Below are positions 25,635 through 34,459 of a DNA stretch of 41,268 nucleotides, one piece after another. A program made the position numbers and the translations under genes. Below the pieces are notes generated by a model. That model had not been told where the DNA came from and ran no database searches. It worked only from the letters and a program-made list of their open reading frames with translations. This DNA comes from Alkalibacterium iburiense (GTDB lineage Bacteria > Bacillota > Bacilli > Lactobacillales > Carnobacteriaceae_A), in assembly GCF_039521845.1 (NCBI RefSeq), contig NZ_BAAACW010000027.1:1-41268 (forward strand). Reading direction: 5' to 3'. Every line of letters starts with the position of its first letter. The first letter of the stretch is position 1.

Positions 25635-26165
25635 ATGACAAGAGACCCGTTAGTGCGTTTACCAGAAGTGACCTCATTTGATGTACAAGCGACAGACGTG
25701 ACACCGGATCAGACATTCAAACCAGTTCATTATTCAGGAAAAATGGGCGTCGAAGGAGGTAAAGACCAGTCACCAGCTTTAGCGTTTGATAACGTTCCTT
25801 CAGGAACCCGTAGTTTTGTCGTTCAAGTTTACGATCCTGATGCACCGACTCTCGGAGGCTATTGGCATTGGACGATGATTAATATCCCAGGTGATTTAGG
25901 TGGAATAGAAGCAGATGCAGGAAATGAAGAGGGAGACAGAGTGCCTAAAGGAGCACTCAATATGCCCAATGATGCCGGTTTTAAAGGCTATGTGGGCGCG
26001 GCTCCACCAGCAGGAGAAACCCATCGCTACTTTATGGTCGTGTCGGCACTTAATACAGAAAAATTGGAAGTAGGCGAAGATACGACTCCGAATGTCGTCA
26101 ACTTTGAAATGAATGCCCATGTCATTGGCCGTGCGGTAACGGTAGTGGAAGGTTCTAGCCCATAA
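25635..26165 (+). CDS. YbhB/YbcL family PEBP-like protein
   Basis: This 176-residue protein of the phosphatidylethanolamine-binding/Raf kinase inhibitor-like family has the family marks QSPALAFDNVPSGTRSFVVQVYDPDAP, HWTMINIPGDLGGI and GYVGAAPPAGETHRYFMVVSAL (given here in part), including the DPDAP and GxHRY ligand-pocket motifs. There is no signal peptide, so it is cytoplasmic. The biological role in bacteria is not settled. The start follows AAGGAGG. A terminator follows at 26202-26247. Confidence 0.92.
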   Translation: MTRDPLVRLPEVTSFDVQATDVTPDQTFKPVHYSGKMGVEGGKDQSPALAFDNVPSGTRSFVVQVYDPDAPTLGGYWHWTMINIPGDLGGIEADAGNEEGDRVPKGALNMPNDAGFKGYVGAAPPAGETHRYFMVVSALNTEKLEVGEDTTPNVVNFEMNAHVIGRAVTVVEGSSP

Positions 26166-26201
26166 TAAAGGCAGATAATTCATAAAAAAATGTGATAAGA
26201 T

Positions 26202-26247
26202 TCCTCTTAAAGTTGGACCTGACATCTCACTTTAAGGGGACTTTTTT
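26202..26247 (+). terminator. Terminator after the PEBP gene
   Basis: TCCTCTTAAAGT, a 15-base loop, ACTTTAAGGGGACTTTTTT. Confidence 0.8.
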
Positions 26248-26590
26248 ATCTAAGAAAGAAATTTTACAACGATACTTACTATCCATTTGTACGATATTTC
26301 AGATAAAGCGAGCGTATTTTACCCAAATCAACCGAGAGAGTAGCACACCACATCATATGAGTGTAACTATAGCTTTAGAATGAAGGGGAAAAGGACTATC
26401 CGCATCATATGAAGGTTTTAAAAAAGGTGGAATGATAGGGAGACGCCCTATCCTTATTATACGAGTTTTTTTAAAATGTCGGTATGATAGGGAAAGTCAG
26501 CTTCATCCTCATACCAGAATATAAAACACGATTCAATGAGGGTGAAACTCATTTTTTACTGCACAAATATATGGGTGGTCTTTACTGAAG
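26248..26590. other. Non-coding stretch with several hairpins
   Basis: No gene with a ribosome binding site was found. The stretch holds CATCATATGA twice (near 26352 and 26403), ATGATAGGG twice, a hairpin GATAGGG-AGACG-CCCTATC (near 26434-26453), a stem GGTATGA/TCATACC (26481-26487 with 26509-26515), and ATGAG-GGTGAAA-CTCAT followed by T (26536-26557). The last looks like a plus-strand terminator, so a small RNA is possible. Confidence 0.4.
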
Positions 26591-26592
26591 TT

Positions 26593-26625
26593 AAAAAAGA
26601 GACAGACCGTCTGAGGTCTGTCTCT
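26593..26625 (-). terminator. Terminator of the DUF368 gene
   Basis: On the minus strand, a perfect 11-bp stem AGAGACAGACC/GGTCTGTCTCT with loop TCAGAC, followed by six T. Confidence 0.93.
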
Positions 26626-26675
26626 CATGTCCAACATATTAGTACCACACTATACAAAAGGTTTATTTCACCCTT

Positions 26676-27608
26676 TTATAAAGAATGTTTCGATTCTTCA
26701 GGAATTTCTGCCGTTGTATTTTCTTTTAATCCGATAGCATAAGCAAAGTAGAAACACACCGCTAGTAAAACTAAAGCAATAAGCAGCATCAGAACCGTGT
26801 TACCCTGATTTAAATCAGCTAAAGCTTGAGTGTTTGCTATAACAGCTACAGGAGAAGCAAAGACCAGTCCCAATATTGCCGCATAGGTGTAGCCAGGCTG
26901 ATTTTTAAATAAATAATCAATAATCTTACTAATAATAATCACACCAACTATCATGCCTATGCCAAATCCAGCCAATAAAAGAGTAGCGGGAACAAGGGCA
27001 TTGAAATCTAATGACGTTAAGGCTGCTGTGAACTGGTTGATGGTATTGATGACCGTATAGTAAAAGCCTAGAATAAGCATTAAAAGGGACCCGCTTATCC
27101 CTGGAATAACCATAGCCGCGGCGGATACAAGTCCGACGAAAAACAAGGCCACAACAAGACCGAAGCTTAATTCAACGGATTGATTGCCACTGCCAGACAC
27201 TTCTGCTATACCCATCCAAGCAACGATGATGAAGAAAGCAATAAAAAGGAACAGATGCAAGACATTAACCTTTTTCTGTTCTGCTTTTAAACTGTCTCTG
27301 AAGGAACTGATTAAAAGAGGCAGACCGCCTAGAATAAGTCCGACAAAAGCAAAAGCTGTGTACAAGGTGTAGTGATCGAGTAACCATTCAATCAGGAAAG
27401 AAAAAGCGATAATACCAAATACGGCACTCAAACCAATAGGTACTAATACTTTCAAACTCGATTTCCATTCTTTCCTAAGGTGTGTGATAGCGTGAATCAA
27501 GTCATCATAGATACCAAATGAAACGGCCATTGTTCCACCAGAAACACCAGGTATGACGTTTGCGATACCTAAAAACATGCCTTTAATAATAGTCCAAATA
27601 TAGTTCAT
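26676..27608 (-). CDS. DUF368 membrane protein (PopT-type polyprenyl-phosphate transporter)
   Basis: This 310-residue protein has about nine membrane segments and the family signature GMFLGIANVIPGVSGGTMA near the N terminus, repeated in the second half as VSAAAMVIPGISGSLLMLILG (in part), which indicates internal duplication. DUF368 proteins (PopT) have been reported to return undecaprenyl phosphate to the inner face of the membrane, supporting cell-wall synthesis, with conditional importance at alkaline pH. The function is taken from the family. The start follows AAGGAG. It has its own terminator, and the ClC gene upstream also ends in one, so it is probably a separate unit. A marine or alkaliphilic host would fit. 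Confidence 0.88.
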   Translation of the reverse strand: MNYIWTIIKGMFLGIANVIPGVSGGTMAVSFGIYDDLIHAITHLRKEWKSSLKVLVPIGLSAVFGIIAFSFLIEWLLDHYTLYTAFAFVGLILGGLPLLISSFRDSLKAEQKKVNVLHLFLFIAFFIIVAWMGIAEVSGSGNQSVELSFGLVVALFFVGLVSAAAMVIPGISGSLLMLILGFYYTVINTINQFTAALTSLDFNALVPATLLLAGFGIGMIVGVIIISKIIDYLFKNQPGYTYAAILGLVFASPVAVIANTQALADLNQGNTVLMLLIALVLLAVCFYFAYAIGLKENTTAEIPEESKHSL

Positions 27609-27626
27609 ACGTTTCTCCTTCTTTAT

Positions 27627-27670
27627 AAAAAAATGCTTCTCTTATTTTAGCACATTCACAAGAGAAGCAT
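27627..27670 (-). terminator. Terminator of clc copy 1
   Basis: On the minus strand: ATGCTTCTCTT, a loop of about 17 bases, AAGAGAAGCATTTTTTT. Confidence 0.85.
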
Positions 27671-27709
27671 AACTCCTTGACGCGGGTTTGCAAAAATTTA
27701 ATAGTTTCG

Positions 27710-29251
27710 TTAAATATAAATATGGTCATTCACTTTTGCTATATATTTCTTCACTTCATTGACGAATCCATTGTCACTGGCAATTTGGAGTTCATCTCCT
27801 GGAAGGAGGACAGTATCTCGGTGCGGCATGAATTCATTGTCATGGCGTCTAATGCGCACCACTTTAGCGTTATAAGGCAGTTGCACTTGATTCATTAATC
27901 GACCGTCTAAGTAGCTGTTCGGTTCAACAAAGACATCGATATGAGTCAATTTTCCTTGGAACACGGTGGGAAGGCGACGTGTTTTATTATATAAGGTCAC
28001 TTCATCGCTTGGCTCCAGGCCGATCATATCGGCTACGACATAGGCTGTCAGACACACGATAGAGATAGGCATCATCTGGGTAATAGACCCCGTGAGTTCC
28101 GTGATCAACACGATACCCGTCAAAGGAGCTTTAGTCGTGGCAGTAAAGAAGCCTCCCATGGCATAAATGACAAAGTTTCGAACGAAAGGCTCTTCCAACC
28201 CCGTCAGCTGAATGACTGCATTGCCGTAAATGCCTCCTAATATAGCACCAAAAGCCAGACTGGGCACTAAAATGCCCGCAGGAATACCTGATCCGTAACC
28301 GATATTAAAAAGTAAGAATCGGAAAATCAGAATAGCCAGCAGTACTGTCGTTGGTGTAGGCGTCGAAGCGATAGACATGATCACGCTGGTTCCTCCACCT
28401 AACATATCTGTCCAGAATAATCCGGTAGGGATTAAAAGGAGAAAGGGAATGAAACCATGTAAGTATCTCGGAATCGGCAGCCAGGCAAAAACTTTGGGCA
28501 CCACTTTAAATAAGGTTTTCTGGAACACCCAGCCTCCACATGCTAAGAGTATACCTAACCCGGCTAAGTAAAGGAAATACCTGAGCGGAAAAGCAGAGAC
28601 CACTCCGAAATCCAGAGCGGGTTGCGAGCCAAATAAGTAAAAAGCAAAGAAAGAAGCCGTAATAGAGGCTGAAAAAACGGATAGAATAAGAATACCTGAA
28701 AAGCGGTGGTGCACTTCTTCCAGTATAATGACAAAACCGGATAAAGGCGCATTAAAAGCAGCTGACAAACCAGCTGCGGCTCCACTTGATATAAAGATGT
28801 TCTCCTGCGTTTTGTTTCCTTTTAATAAACGGTTCAGCCCTTGACCGACCATTCCACCGATTTGGATAGACGGCCCTTCTCGTCCGACAGGAATCCCTAA
28901 ACCTAATACCAGGGTACTGGCCACAAACTTCCGCCATAACACAGAAAACCAGTTTAATTTTAAAGTGCCGATTAATTGTCCTTTTAATTCTGCGACTCCA
29001 TTGCCTTCAATATGTGGTTCGTCGCGAACTAAAAGGATAACGATAAAAGCGATGAACAGGAGAAAAAGAGTCCAGGCAATAATGCCCAAGGGGGTGTCTC
29101 TCAACCAGTCGTACACCAGCGGCATACTGTTCAAAATGGAATAGATAGCCATTCTAAAGGCACTAACCACTATCCCGGCTACTGCTCCTACAAGTATGCC
29201 TTTCATCACATAATTGATTTTTGACCAATCAATTAACTTTAAACGATACAT
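27710..29251 (-). CDS. ClC-type chloride channel/antiporter with C-terminal TrkA_C domain (copy 1)
   Basis: This intact 513-residue ClC protein has the gating motif GREGPSIQ with E125, the Glu that couples proton exchange in ClC antiporters, a GSGIPAGILVPSLAFGA segment in the second half, and a C-terminal TrkA_C/RCK_C-like domain (about 440-510, with LPGDELQI). The first-half selectivity motif, usually GSGIP, reads GNGVA here, so the usual Ser is Asn. The GREGP motif argues against the fluoride-specific branch. The start at 29251 follows GAGGAG; a longer frame begins five codons upstream. A broken paralogue lies 46 bases upstream on the same strand. Confidence 0.9.
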   Translation of the reverse strand: MYRLKLIDWSKINYVMKGILVGAVAGIVVSAFRMAIYSILNSMPLVYDWLRDTPLGIIAWTLFLLFIAFIVILLVRDEPHIEGNGVAELKGQLIGTLKLNWFSVLWRKFVASTLVLGLGIPVGREGPSIQIGGMVGQGLNRLLKGNKTQENIFISSGAAAGLSAAFNAPLSGFVIILEEVHHRFSGILILSVFSASITASFFAFYLFGSQPALDFGVVSAFPLRYFLYLAGLGILLACGGWVFQKTLFKVVPKVFAWLPIPRYLHGFIPFLLLIPTGLFWTDMLGGGTSVIMSIASTPTPTTVLLAILIFRFLLFNIGYGSGIPAGILVPSLAFGAILGGIYGNAVIQLTGLEEPFVRNFVIYAMGGFFTATTKAPLTGIVLITELTGSITQMMPISIVCLTAYVVADMIGLEPSDEVTLYNKTRRLPTVFQGKLTHIDVFVEPNSYLDGRLMNQVQLPYNAKVVRIRRHDNEFMPHRDTVLLPGDELQIASDNGFVNEVKKYIAKVNDHIYI

Positions 29252-29297
29252 AATATTTCTCCTCATGTCGCCTATTTTACAAAAAGGCGGTATCTGA

Positions 29298-30824
29298 TTA
29301 TTTATTTAACCCATCAAGATGTTTTTTAACTTCTGAAACAAAGCCACTATCTGTAGTAATCGTCAGCTCATCTCCAGCCATTAAAATACTATCTTTATGT
29401 GGCACAAACTCGTTGCTGTGGCGTTTGACTTTAGAGACTTTTGCTCCATAAGGTAAGCGAGTGTGACGAATCATCATGCCGTCTAAATGGCTGTTTGTTT
29501 CTATTAATACAGAGAATTCTTTAATTTCACCTTGAAAAACTTTAGGAACAAAATTCACTTTATTGTTCAATAACGTTTCATACACCGGATCTACTCCAAT
29601 AAAGTCAGCAATGATATACGAACTTAAACAGACAATGGCCAAAGGCATGAGTTGCGTAATGGTACCGGTCATTTCAGTAATTAGCATAACGGCTGTTAAA
29701 GGAGCTTTGGTGACAGCTGTTAAATACCCACCCATCGCATAAATGACAAAGCTTCTAATTAAAGCATCTTCAACACCCATTAAGTGCAAAGCCCCATTCC
29801 CATAAATGGCGCCTAAAATGGCCCCTAAACTCAATACAGGTATGAAAATACCACCCGGCAAACCAGATCCATACGATATATGAGAAAAAATAAAGCGGAA
29901 AAGGAAAATACCTAATAGGAAGAGAGTGGAGTAACGTGCGCCACTAATAAGTGTGACAATCCCTGTTCCGCCTCCCAGCATCAGAGGGAAAAACAGACCG
30001 ACTGGAATAACAAGTAAAAAAGGAATGGTTCCATGCAAGTAATTAGGTATAGGCAGTTTCCGGTACAATTTTGGGACATAAAACAACACTTCCTGATAGG
30101 CCCACCCAGCCACTGCCAGAAACCCTCCCATCAACACTAAGTGTAAGTAATGTTCTAAGGGAAACTTGACTAGGGCGCCCAAATCTAAGGCAGGTTGCAC
30201 ACCGAAAATCTGGTAGGCAACGAAATTAGCTGTAATGGAAGCTGAGAAAGCAGTTAACAAGAGTACACCAGTAAATTTATGATGCACTTCTTCCAATATA
30301 AACATGATGCCTGACACAGGGGCATTGAAAGCCGCAGCTAAACCGGCACTGGAACCGGCTGATATCAACACATTCTTTTCAGAGTCGTTTCCTTTAAGGA
30401 AATGACTGACCCCTTGTCCTATGGCTCCACCTAATTGTATAGATGGCCCTTCTCGACCTAAGGCTAGTCCAGAGCCGATGGACAGTATTCCACCTATAAA
30501 TTTTCTCCAGAGAACGGAAAATCATTTTAACTGAATCATGCCGTGCAACTGGCCTTCAACATCCTGAATACCTGACCCTTTAATATCCGGCTCGTCTCTT
30601 ATGAGTAAAGCAACAATAAGAGCCGTGATTAACATGACGACTATCCACCCGATTATCCAAATAGGCTCATCGTTTAAAAAACGATAAACGTCTCTGACGA
30701 AGGTCAAAGTGAGTTCAATGCCTACACGGAAGAGGCTGATAATTAATCCGGCTAGCACACCGACAAGGGTGCCTTTAGCCACATAAGAAATTTTAGACCA
30801 ATCAAACTGACGAATCGACTTCAT
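29298..30824 (-). pseudogene. ClC transporter copy 2, interrupted by an in-frame TGA
   Basis: From the ATG at 30824 (behind AAAGGAG) the frame runs 100 codons and meets TGA at 30522-30524. It then continues in the same frame to 29298, which would give 508 residues. Codon 101 aligns with W101 of the neighbouring copy (LNWFSVLWRKF against LK-stop-FSVLWRKF), so a TGG to TGA change explains the break. Beyond it are an intact GREGPSIQLGG, GGIFIPVLSLGA and a TrkA_C domain. The first-half motif is GSGIQ. Everything but the one codon looks functional, so this is either a recent pseudogene or a sequencing error. Restart at an internal GTG near 30371 would lack the first helices. Confidence 0.85.
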
Positions 30825-31062
30825 AACAAACTCCTTTAATACCATTTAATTAATGACTATAGGTTTCTTTTCAATAGTACTAAGATAGCGAATTTAAGCT
30901 TAAAAAGCAATGAAGAGAAGAGGGAAATGAGAAGATTACAATAAACTGTTGAAAGTGAAGAATCTCTTAGTGTTTATTGCGAATTGATTAAAAGAATGCT
31001 AGGATTTAGTAAGTAAGGATTATACGAAAGCGGCATACCTGCTGTTCGAGAGGGGACTCACC

Positions 31063-31344
31063 ATGATTTTAATGGGTATTAAACTATCAATATTGATATT
31101 TGATTCTTATTCTTTAAAGGACAAAAGAAGTACAGTCAAAAGTATCCTTCATCGGACACAAAATAAGCACCATTTAACAACGGCCGAGGTGGATGAGTGG
31201 GACATGCATAATAAAGCAGTCATTGGACTAGGCGTTGTTGGAAGTAATCGACAGCTTTGTCAGAAGAAAATTGAAGCGGCATTAAGAGATATTGAAGATT
31301 TTTATGAAATTGAAATCATTGATCACGAATGGATTATTGCTTAA
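31063..31344 (+). CDS. DUF503 (YlxP-like) protein
   Basis: The 93-residue cytoplasmic product matches the DUF503/YlxP family: YSLKDKRSTVKSIL near residues 17-30, AEVDEWDMHNKAVIGLGVVG, and a final IEIIDHEWIIA. YlxP usually sits near infB-rbfA and may act in ribosome biology; here it is away from that cluster and its role is unknown. The start at 31063 follows GAGAGGGG. The next gene begins 38 bases later, so co-transcription is likely. Confidence 0.85.
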   Translation: MILMGIKLSILIFDSYSLKDKRSTVKSILHRTQNKHHLTTAEVDEWDMHNKAVIGLGVVGSNRQLCQKKIEAALRDIEDFYEIEIIDHEWIIA

Positions 31345-31382
31345 ATAAAGGCACAAGGAATAGAAGTTGAGGAGAAATAAGC

Positions 31383-31955
31383 ATGTCAGATATACAGATA
31401 GAGGTACAGTTAGTTAAAACAAAAGACTTAGAGACAGATTTAGGAAGTTTATTGAAGAGCTATACTAAAGATCAGCTCAACGAGTTGGCAAAAGAACTCC
31501 ATGCAGAAACTAAGAAAAGCTGGAAAAAAGATAAAATCATAGCTGCGGTGCAAGAAAGCGTTATAGACCAAGCGTCAACGATTTATGCAGAGATTTTAGA
31601 AGACGTTTTTTCACATTTGCCAGATACAGACAGTCAAGTTTACCGTTTAGAGAAGTTGGGCGCTATTCAAGCTTTTGTTCCATTGATTGAAAAAGGCTTT
31701 TTCTTTGTTTCAAAAGAAGCGGATACGTACCTTTTCATTATTCCAGATGAAATAAAAGCGGTATGGCAAGAGTCAATGACACCAGTCACTTCTGAAGCAT
31801 CAGACGAAAGAACTAAAAAAGAAAGCATACTGAAAGAATGGAAAGACAGGCAAGTGGCTATTTTTGGGAGTTATTCAGCTGAACATTTAACAGCTGTTTG
31901 GAATAGATACTATGATGATAACTTGACAGTAAAAGAAGTAGCTGACTTATTGTAA
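31383..31955 (+). CDS. Conserved-looking cytoplasmic protein of unknown function
   Basis: The 190-residue product is soluble. Its N-terminal region (about 20-60, YTKDQLNELAKELHAETKKSW then KKDKIIAAVQES in part) looks like a SAP/Rho-N-type helix-extended-helix. The centre (about 90-125) has LGAIQAFVPLIEKGFFFV and a beta strand TYLFIIPDEI, and the C terminus is helical and charged. I cannot name a family. The start at 31383 lies behind GAGGAG. It sits between the YlxP-like gene and the frameshifted DegV gene, 22 bases upstream of the latter, probably in one operon. Confidence 0.65.
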   Translation: MSDIQIEVQLVKTKDLETDLGSLLKSYTKDQLNELAKELHAETKKSWKKDKIIAAVQESVIDQASTIYAEILEDVFSHLPDTDSQVYRLEKLGAIQAFVPLIEKGFFFVSKEADTYLFIIPDEIKAVWQESMTPVTSEASDERTKKESILKEWKDRQVAIFGSYSAEHLTAVWNRYYDDNLTVKEVADLL

Positions 31956-31977
31956 AATCAGAACAGGCGAGTAGCGA

Positions 31978-32855
31978 ATGATACGCATACTAATAGATTC
32001 CGGTATTGACCAGAACGACTTTATGAGAGAGACATATGATTATGGTTTCTTGCCCTTAAGTATTATATTAAAGGATAAAAGTTATTTGGACCAAGAAGAA
32101 ATTCAATTAGAGGAAGTCCATGATTAATGAAGAAAGGCAATGTACCCAAGACATCACAGGTGTCTCCTGAAACGGTTCTTAAAGTCTTGGATAACTCACG
32201 TGCTAAAGGAGAAGATATCATTTACATTGCCTTAACCAGTAAGGTCTCTGGAACGGTGAATGTGGCTGAAGCGATAGTCAATGAATATTTATTGAACTAT
32301 CCTGATATGAAGATTACGGTCATTGATTCAGAAGGGGGAGCGGGCGGAGGCGCACTTCTGACCTTACAAGCTTTGGAGATGGCGAAACAGGGAATGGATT
32401 ATGAGACGATTGTGTCCATAACCCAAGAAAGCACGAAACATATTCATTATCACTTTACGCTAGACAATCTAAAGTGGCTGGTTAAAAGCGGTCGTTTACC
32501 TAAAGTAGCGGGTGCTACCGGTGATGCGCTGAGTATCAAGCCTTATCTATCGATTAACGACACAGGGATATACTTAAAGAGACTCGTCCGTGGGAAAGAC
32601 AGAATTTATAAACGGATTGTCCAAGATGTTCAAAAGGGTGTCGGTGATTTTACTGACCAGCTTATCGGAATTAGCCACGTGAATGATTTGGAAAATGCAC
32701 AGAAATTAGAAAATCTAATTAAAGACGCTCTTTTTGAAGCAACCGTTCAGATTTTTGAAGTGGGAGCCTTACTTTCAGCCCATTTAGGCTTAGGCGGGGT
32801 AGGCGTATTTTATTACGACTCAAAACCAGAAACCTATATGTATCTCAATTCTTAA
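31978..32855 (+). pseudogene. DegV-family fatty-acid-binding protein, split by a frameshift
   Basis: The 5' frame (31978-32127, 49 residues) starts MIRILIDSGID and ends LEEVHD followed by TAA. The 3' frame (32127-32855, 242 residues) starts at an ATG that overlaps this TAA (TAATG) and reads MKKGNVPKTSQVSPETV, which is exactly what should follow in a DegV protein. Adding one T would give VHDLMKKGN in a single frame of about 292 residues. The rest is normal: ALTSKVSGTVN, the VIDSEGGAGGGALLTLQ region and GRLPKVAGATGDAL. DegV proteins bind fatty acids. Broken gene, sequencing error, or translation coupled through TAATG are all possible. Confidence 0.85.
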
Positions 32856-32861
32856 CAGTAA

Positions 32862-32896
32862 ACCTCCTCATTTTTATCAAATGGGGAGGTTTTACA
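32862..32896 (+). terminator. Terminator after the degV-type gene
   Basis: AACCTCCTCATTT, the loop TTATC, AAATGGGGAGGTTTT. Confidence 0.8.
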
Positions 32897-32924
32897 TATT
32901 TATACCTTCTATAATGCATTATAT

Positions 32925-32953
32925 TTGTCCTTTTATTTCTTCTTAGCTATACT
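32925..32953 (+). promoter_or_regulatory. Promoter of the mechanosensitive-channel-like gene
   Basis: TTGTCC (32925-32930), 17 bases, TATACT (32948-32953), 39 bases before the start. Confidence 0.55.
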
Positions 32954-32992
32954 AAAGTTGTTAATAAAATAAAGGAAAAGGAGTTTGATAAA

Positions 32993-34252
32993 ATGAACGA
33001 GTTCGGAGATTCGTTACAACGAGGCTTTAACAGCTTTGTCGACTTTCTGCCAAATTTAATTATGGGAATAGTTCTTATTCTAGTAGCTTGGCTTGTAGCG
33101 ACATTGGTTAAGAAAGCTATCGTTAAAGGGTTGGAAGCAACGGGATTGGCCAGTCGCTTACAGAATTGGGGTGCAGCTAATACAGAGGAACAAGGAAACT
33201 CAATGGTTGATGCTTTAGGTAAAGTGGGCTACTTCCTTGTATGGGTACTCTTTTTACCAGGTATCTTTGCCACATTCGGTTTAGACACGATTGGACAACC
33301 GATTCAGAATATGATGGATACGGCTTTAGCTTATCTACCTAATATCATTGGGGCACTAGTTATATTAGTACTCGGTTTCTACGCCGCTAAATTCGTCAAG
33401 AACTTGGTGTATAACCTTGCAGTAGCTGCTAATTTAGACAGATTCCTCAATAAACTGACAGGATCAGCCGATACATCAGCTGTCCAGGAGAACAAATCAA
33501 CGATTGCGAATGTATTAGCTAACATTGTATACTTCTTAATCATCATTCCAGTCGTTTTAGCTGCATTGGATGTATTAGATATTCAAACCATTGCTCAACC
33601 AGTAAGTGATNNNNNNNNNNNNNNNNNNNNNNNNNNNNNNNNNNNNNNNNNNNNNNNNNNNNNNNNNNNNGGGGTAGTATTAGCTAAATTTGTAGGAGAA
33701 ATGTTAACTGATCTATTAAGAGGAACAGGCTTTAACAAATATTCATCTTACTTGAAATCTTCAAGCAATATGGATATAGATTTGGCTAAAATTACAGGTC
33801 AAATTGTTGCCTTCTTAATTGGATTATTCTTCTTAGTTGAAGCACTCAATGCTTTGAACTTGGAGATGCTAAATGGTATCGTAGCTGCAATCATTGCTTA
33901 CTTGCCAAACGTCCTGTTCGCCGTTATCATCATTGGCTTAGCCTTCTTCGGAGGACAAGCTTTAAGCAGTATGATTAGAAAAGCGACAGGAAGCAAAATG
34001 GCTGCTCTTATCGTAAAATATACCTTGATTGCTTTTGGTGTATTCATGGCCTTAGACCAGTTAAACTTTGCGACAACGATTGTTAATAACGCCTTTATGT
34101 TTATTATTGGTGGTCTAGCATTAGGGTTTGCCTTAGCCTTCGGATTAGGCGGACGCGATTTTGCCAGCAAGCAATTAGAGCGTGCGGACCGTAAGATTCA
34201 AGAAGAAAGTGCGAAACCAAGTGAACCAGGAGATAATACTCCAGAACTATAA
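32993..34252 (+). CDS. Mechanosensitive-channel-like membrane protein with repeated TM-helix units; contains a 60-N gap
   Basis: The frame spans 419 codons including 20 unknown ones. It is built from repeats of a helix pair of the conserved TM_helix/MscS-related type: residues about 15-50 (VDFLPNLIMGIVLILVAWL), 115-150 (LAYLPNIIGALVILVLGF), a third unit hidden in the gap and ending GVVLAKFVGEML, and about 300-335 (AAIIAYLPNVLFAVIIIGLAF). The length is set by the gap and may be off. No MscS beta domain is seen, so gating by membrane tension is only inferred. The frame is kept across the gap. It has its own promoter and terminator. The start follows AAAGGAG. Confidence 0.8.
   Translation: MNEFGDSLQRGFNSFVDFLPNLIMGIVLILVAWLVATLVKKAIVKGLEATGLASRLQNWGAANTEEQGNSMVDALGKVGYFLVWVLFLPGIFATFGLDTIGQPIQNMMDTALAYLPNIIGALVILVLGFYAAKFVKNLVYNLAVAANLDRFLNKLTGSADTSAVQENKSTIANVLANIVYFLIIIPVVLAALDVLDIQTIAQPVSDXXXXXXXXXXXXXXXXXXXXGVVLAKFVGEMLTDLLRGTGFNKYSSYLKSSSNMDIDLAKITGQIVAFLIGLFFLVEALNALNLEMLNGIVAAIIAYLPNVLFAVIIIGLAFFGGQALSSMIRKATGSKMAALIVKYTLIAFGVFMALDQLNFATTIVNNAFMFIIGGLALGFALAFGLGGRDFASKQLERADRKIQEESAKPSEPGDNTPEL
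33611..33670. other. Scaffold gap of 60 N
   Basis: Sixty N in a row within the mechanosensitive-channel-like gene. The flanking frame is unbroken, and the missing part falls where a third LPN-type helix repeat of about 20 residues would fit. Confidence 0.99.
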
Positions 34253-34266
34253 TTTAGAAGAACCAT

Positions 34267-34302
34267 TAAAAGCTTCTGCTCATTTTGGGTAGAAGCTTTT
34301 TC
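34267..34302 (+). terminator. Terminator after the channel-like gene
   Basis: AAAAGCTTCT, a 13-base loop, AGAAGCTTTTT. Confidence 0.88.
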
Positions 34303-34459
34303 ACTTTTACAACTCAAAATGAAACGATTCTTGAATTAATACATAAGTGTAATCTGAATTACTGTCATAAATATATTTCGGTGAAACTCAATATTTAATT
34401 TAAATTCAAACATTCTTCATTCATATTATGATAAGCTAGTAACTGGAGCTCAATTTAGG

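Noticed and set aside
26192..26742. Two short plus-strand reading frames (63 and 68 residues).
   Set aside because: Neither has a ribosome binding site. One overlaps the PEBP terminator and the other starts inside a terminator-like hairpin and runs into the DUF368 gene.
27710..30824. Fluoride-specific ClC (CLC-F) channels.
   Set aside because: Both copies have GREGP, while the fluoride branch usually has a different residue after GREG, and no fluoride riboswitch was seen.
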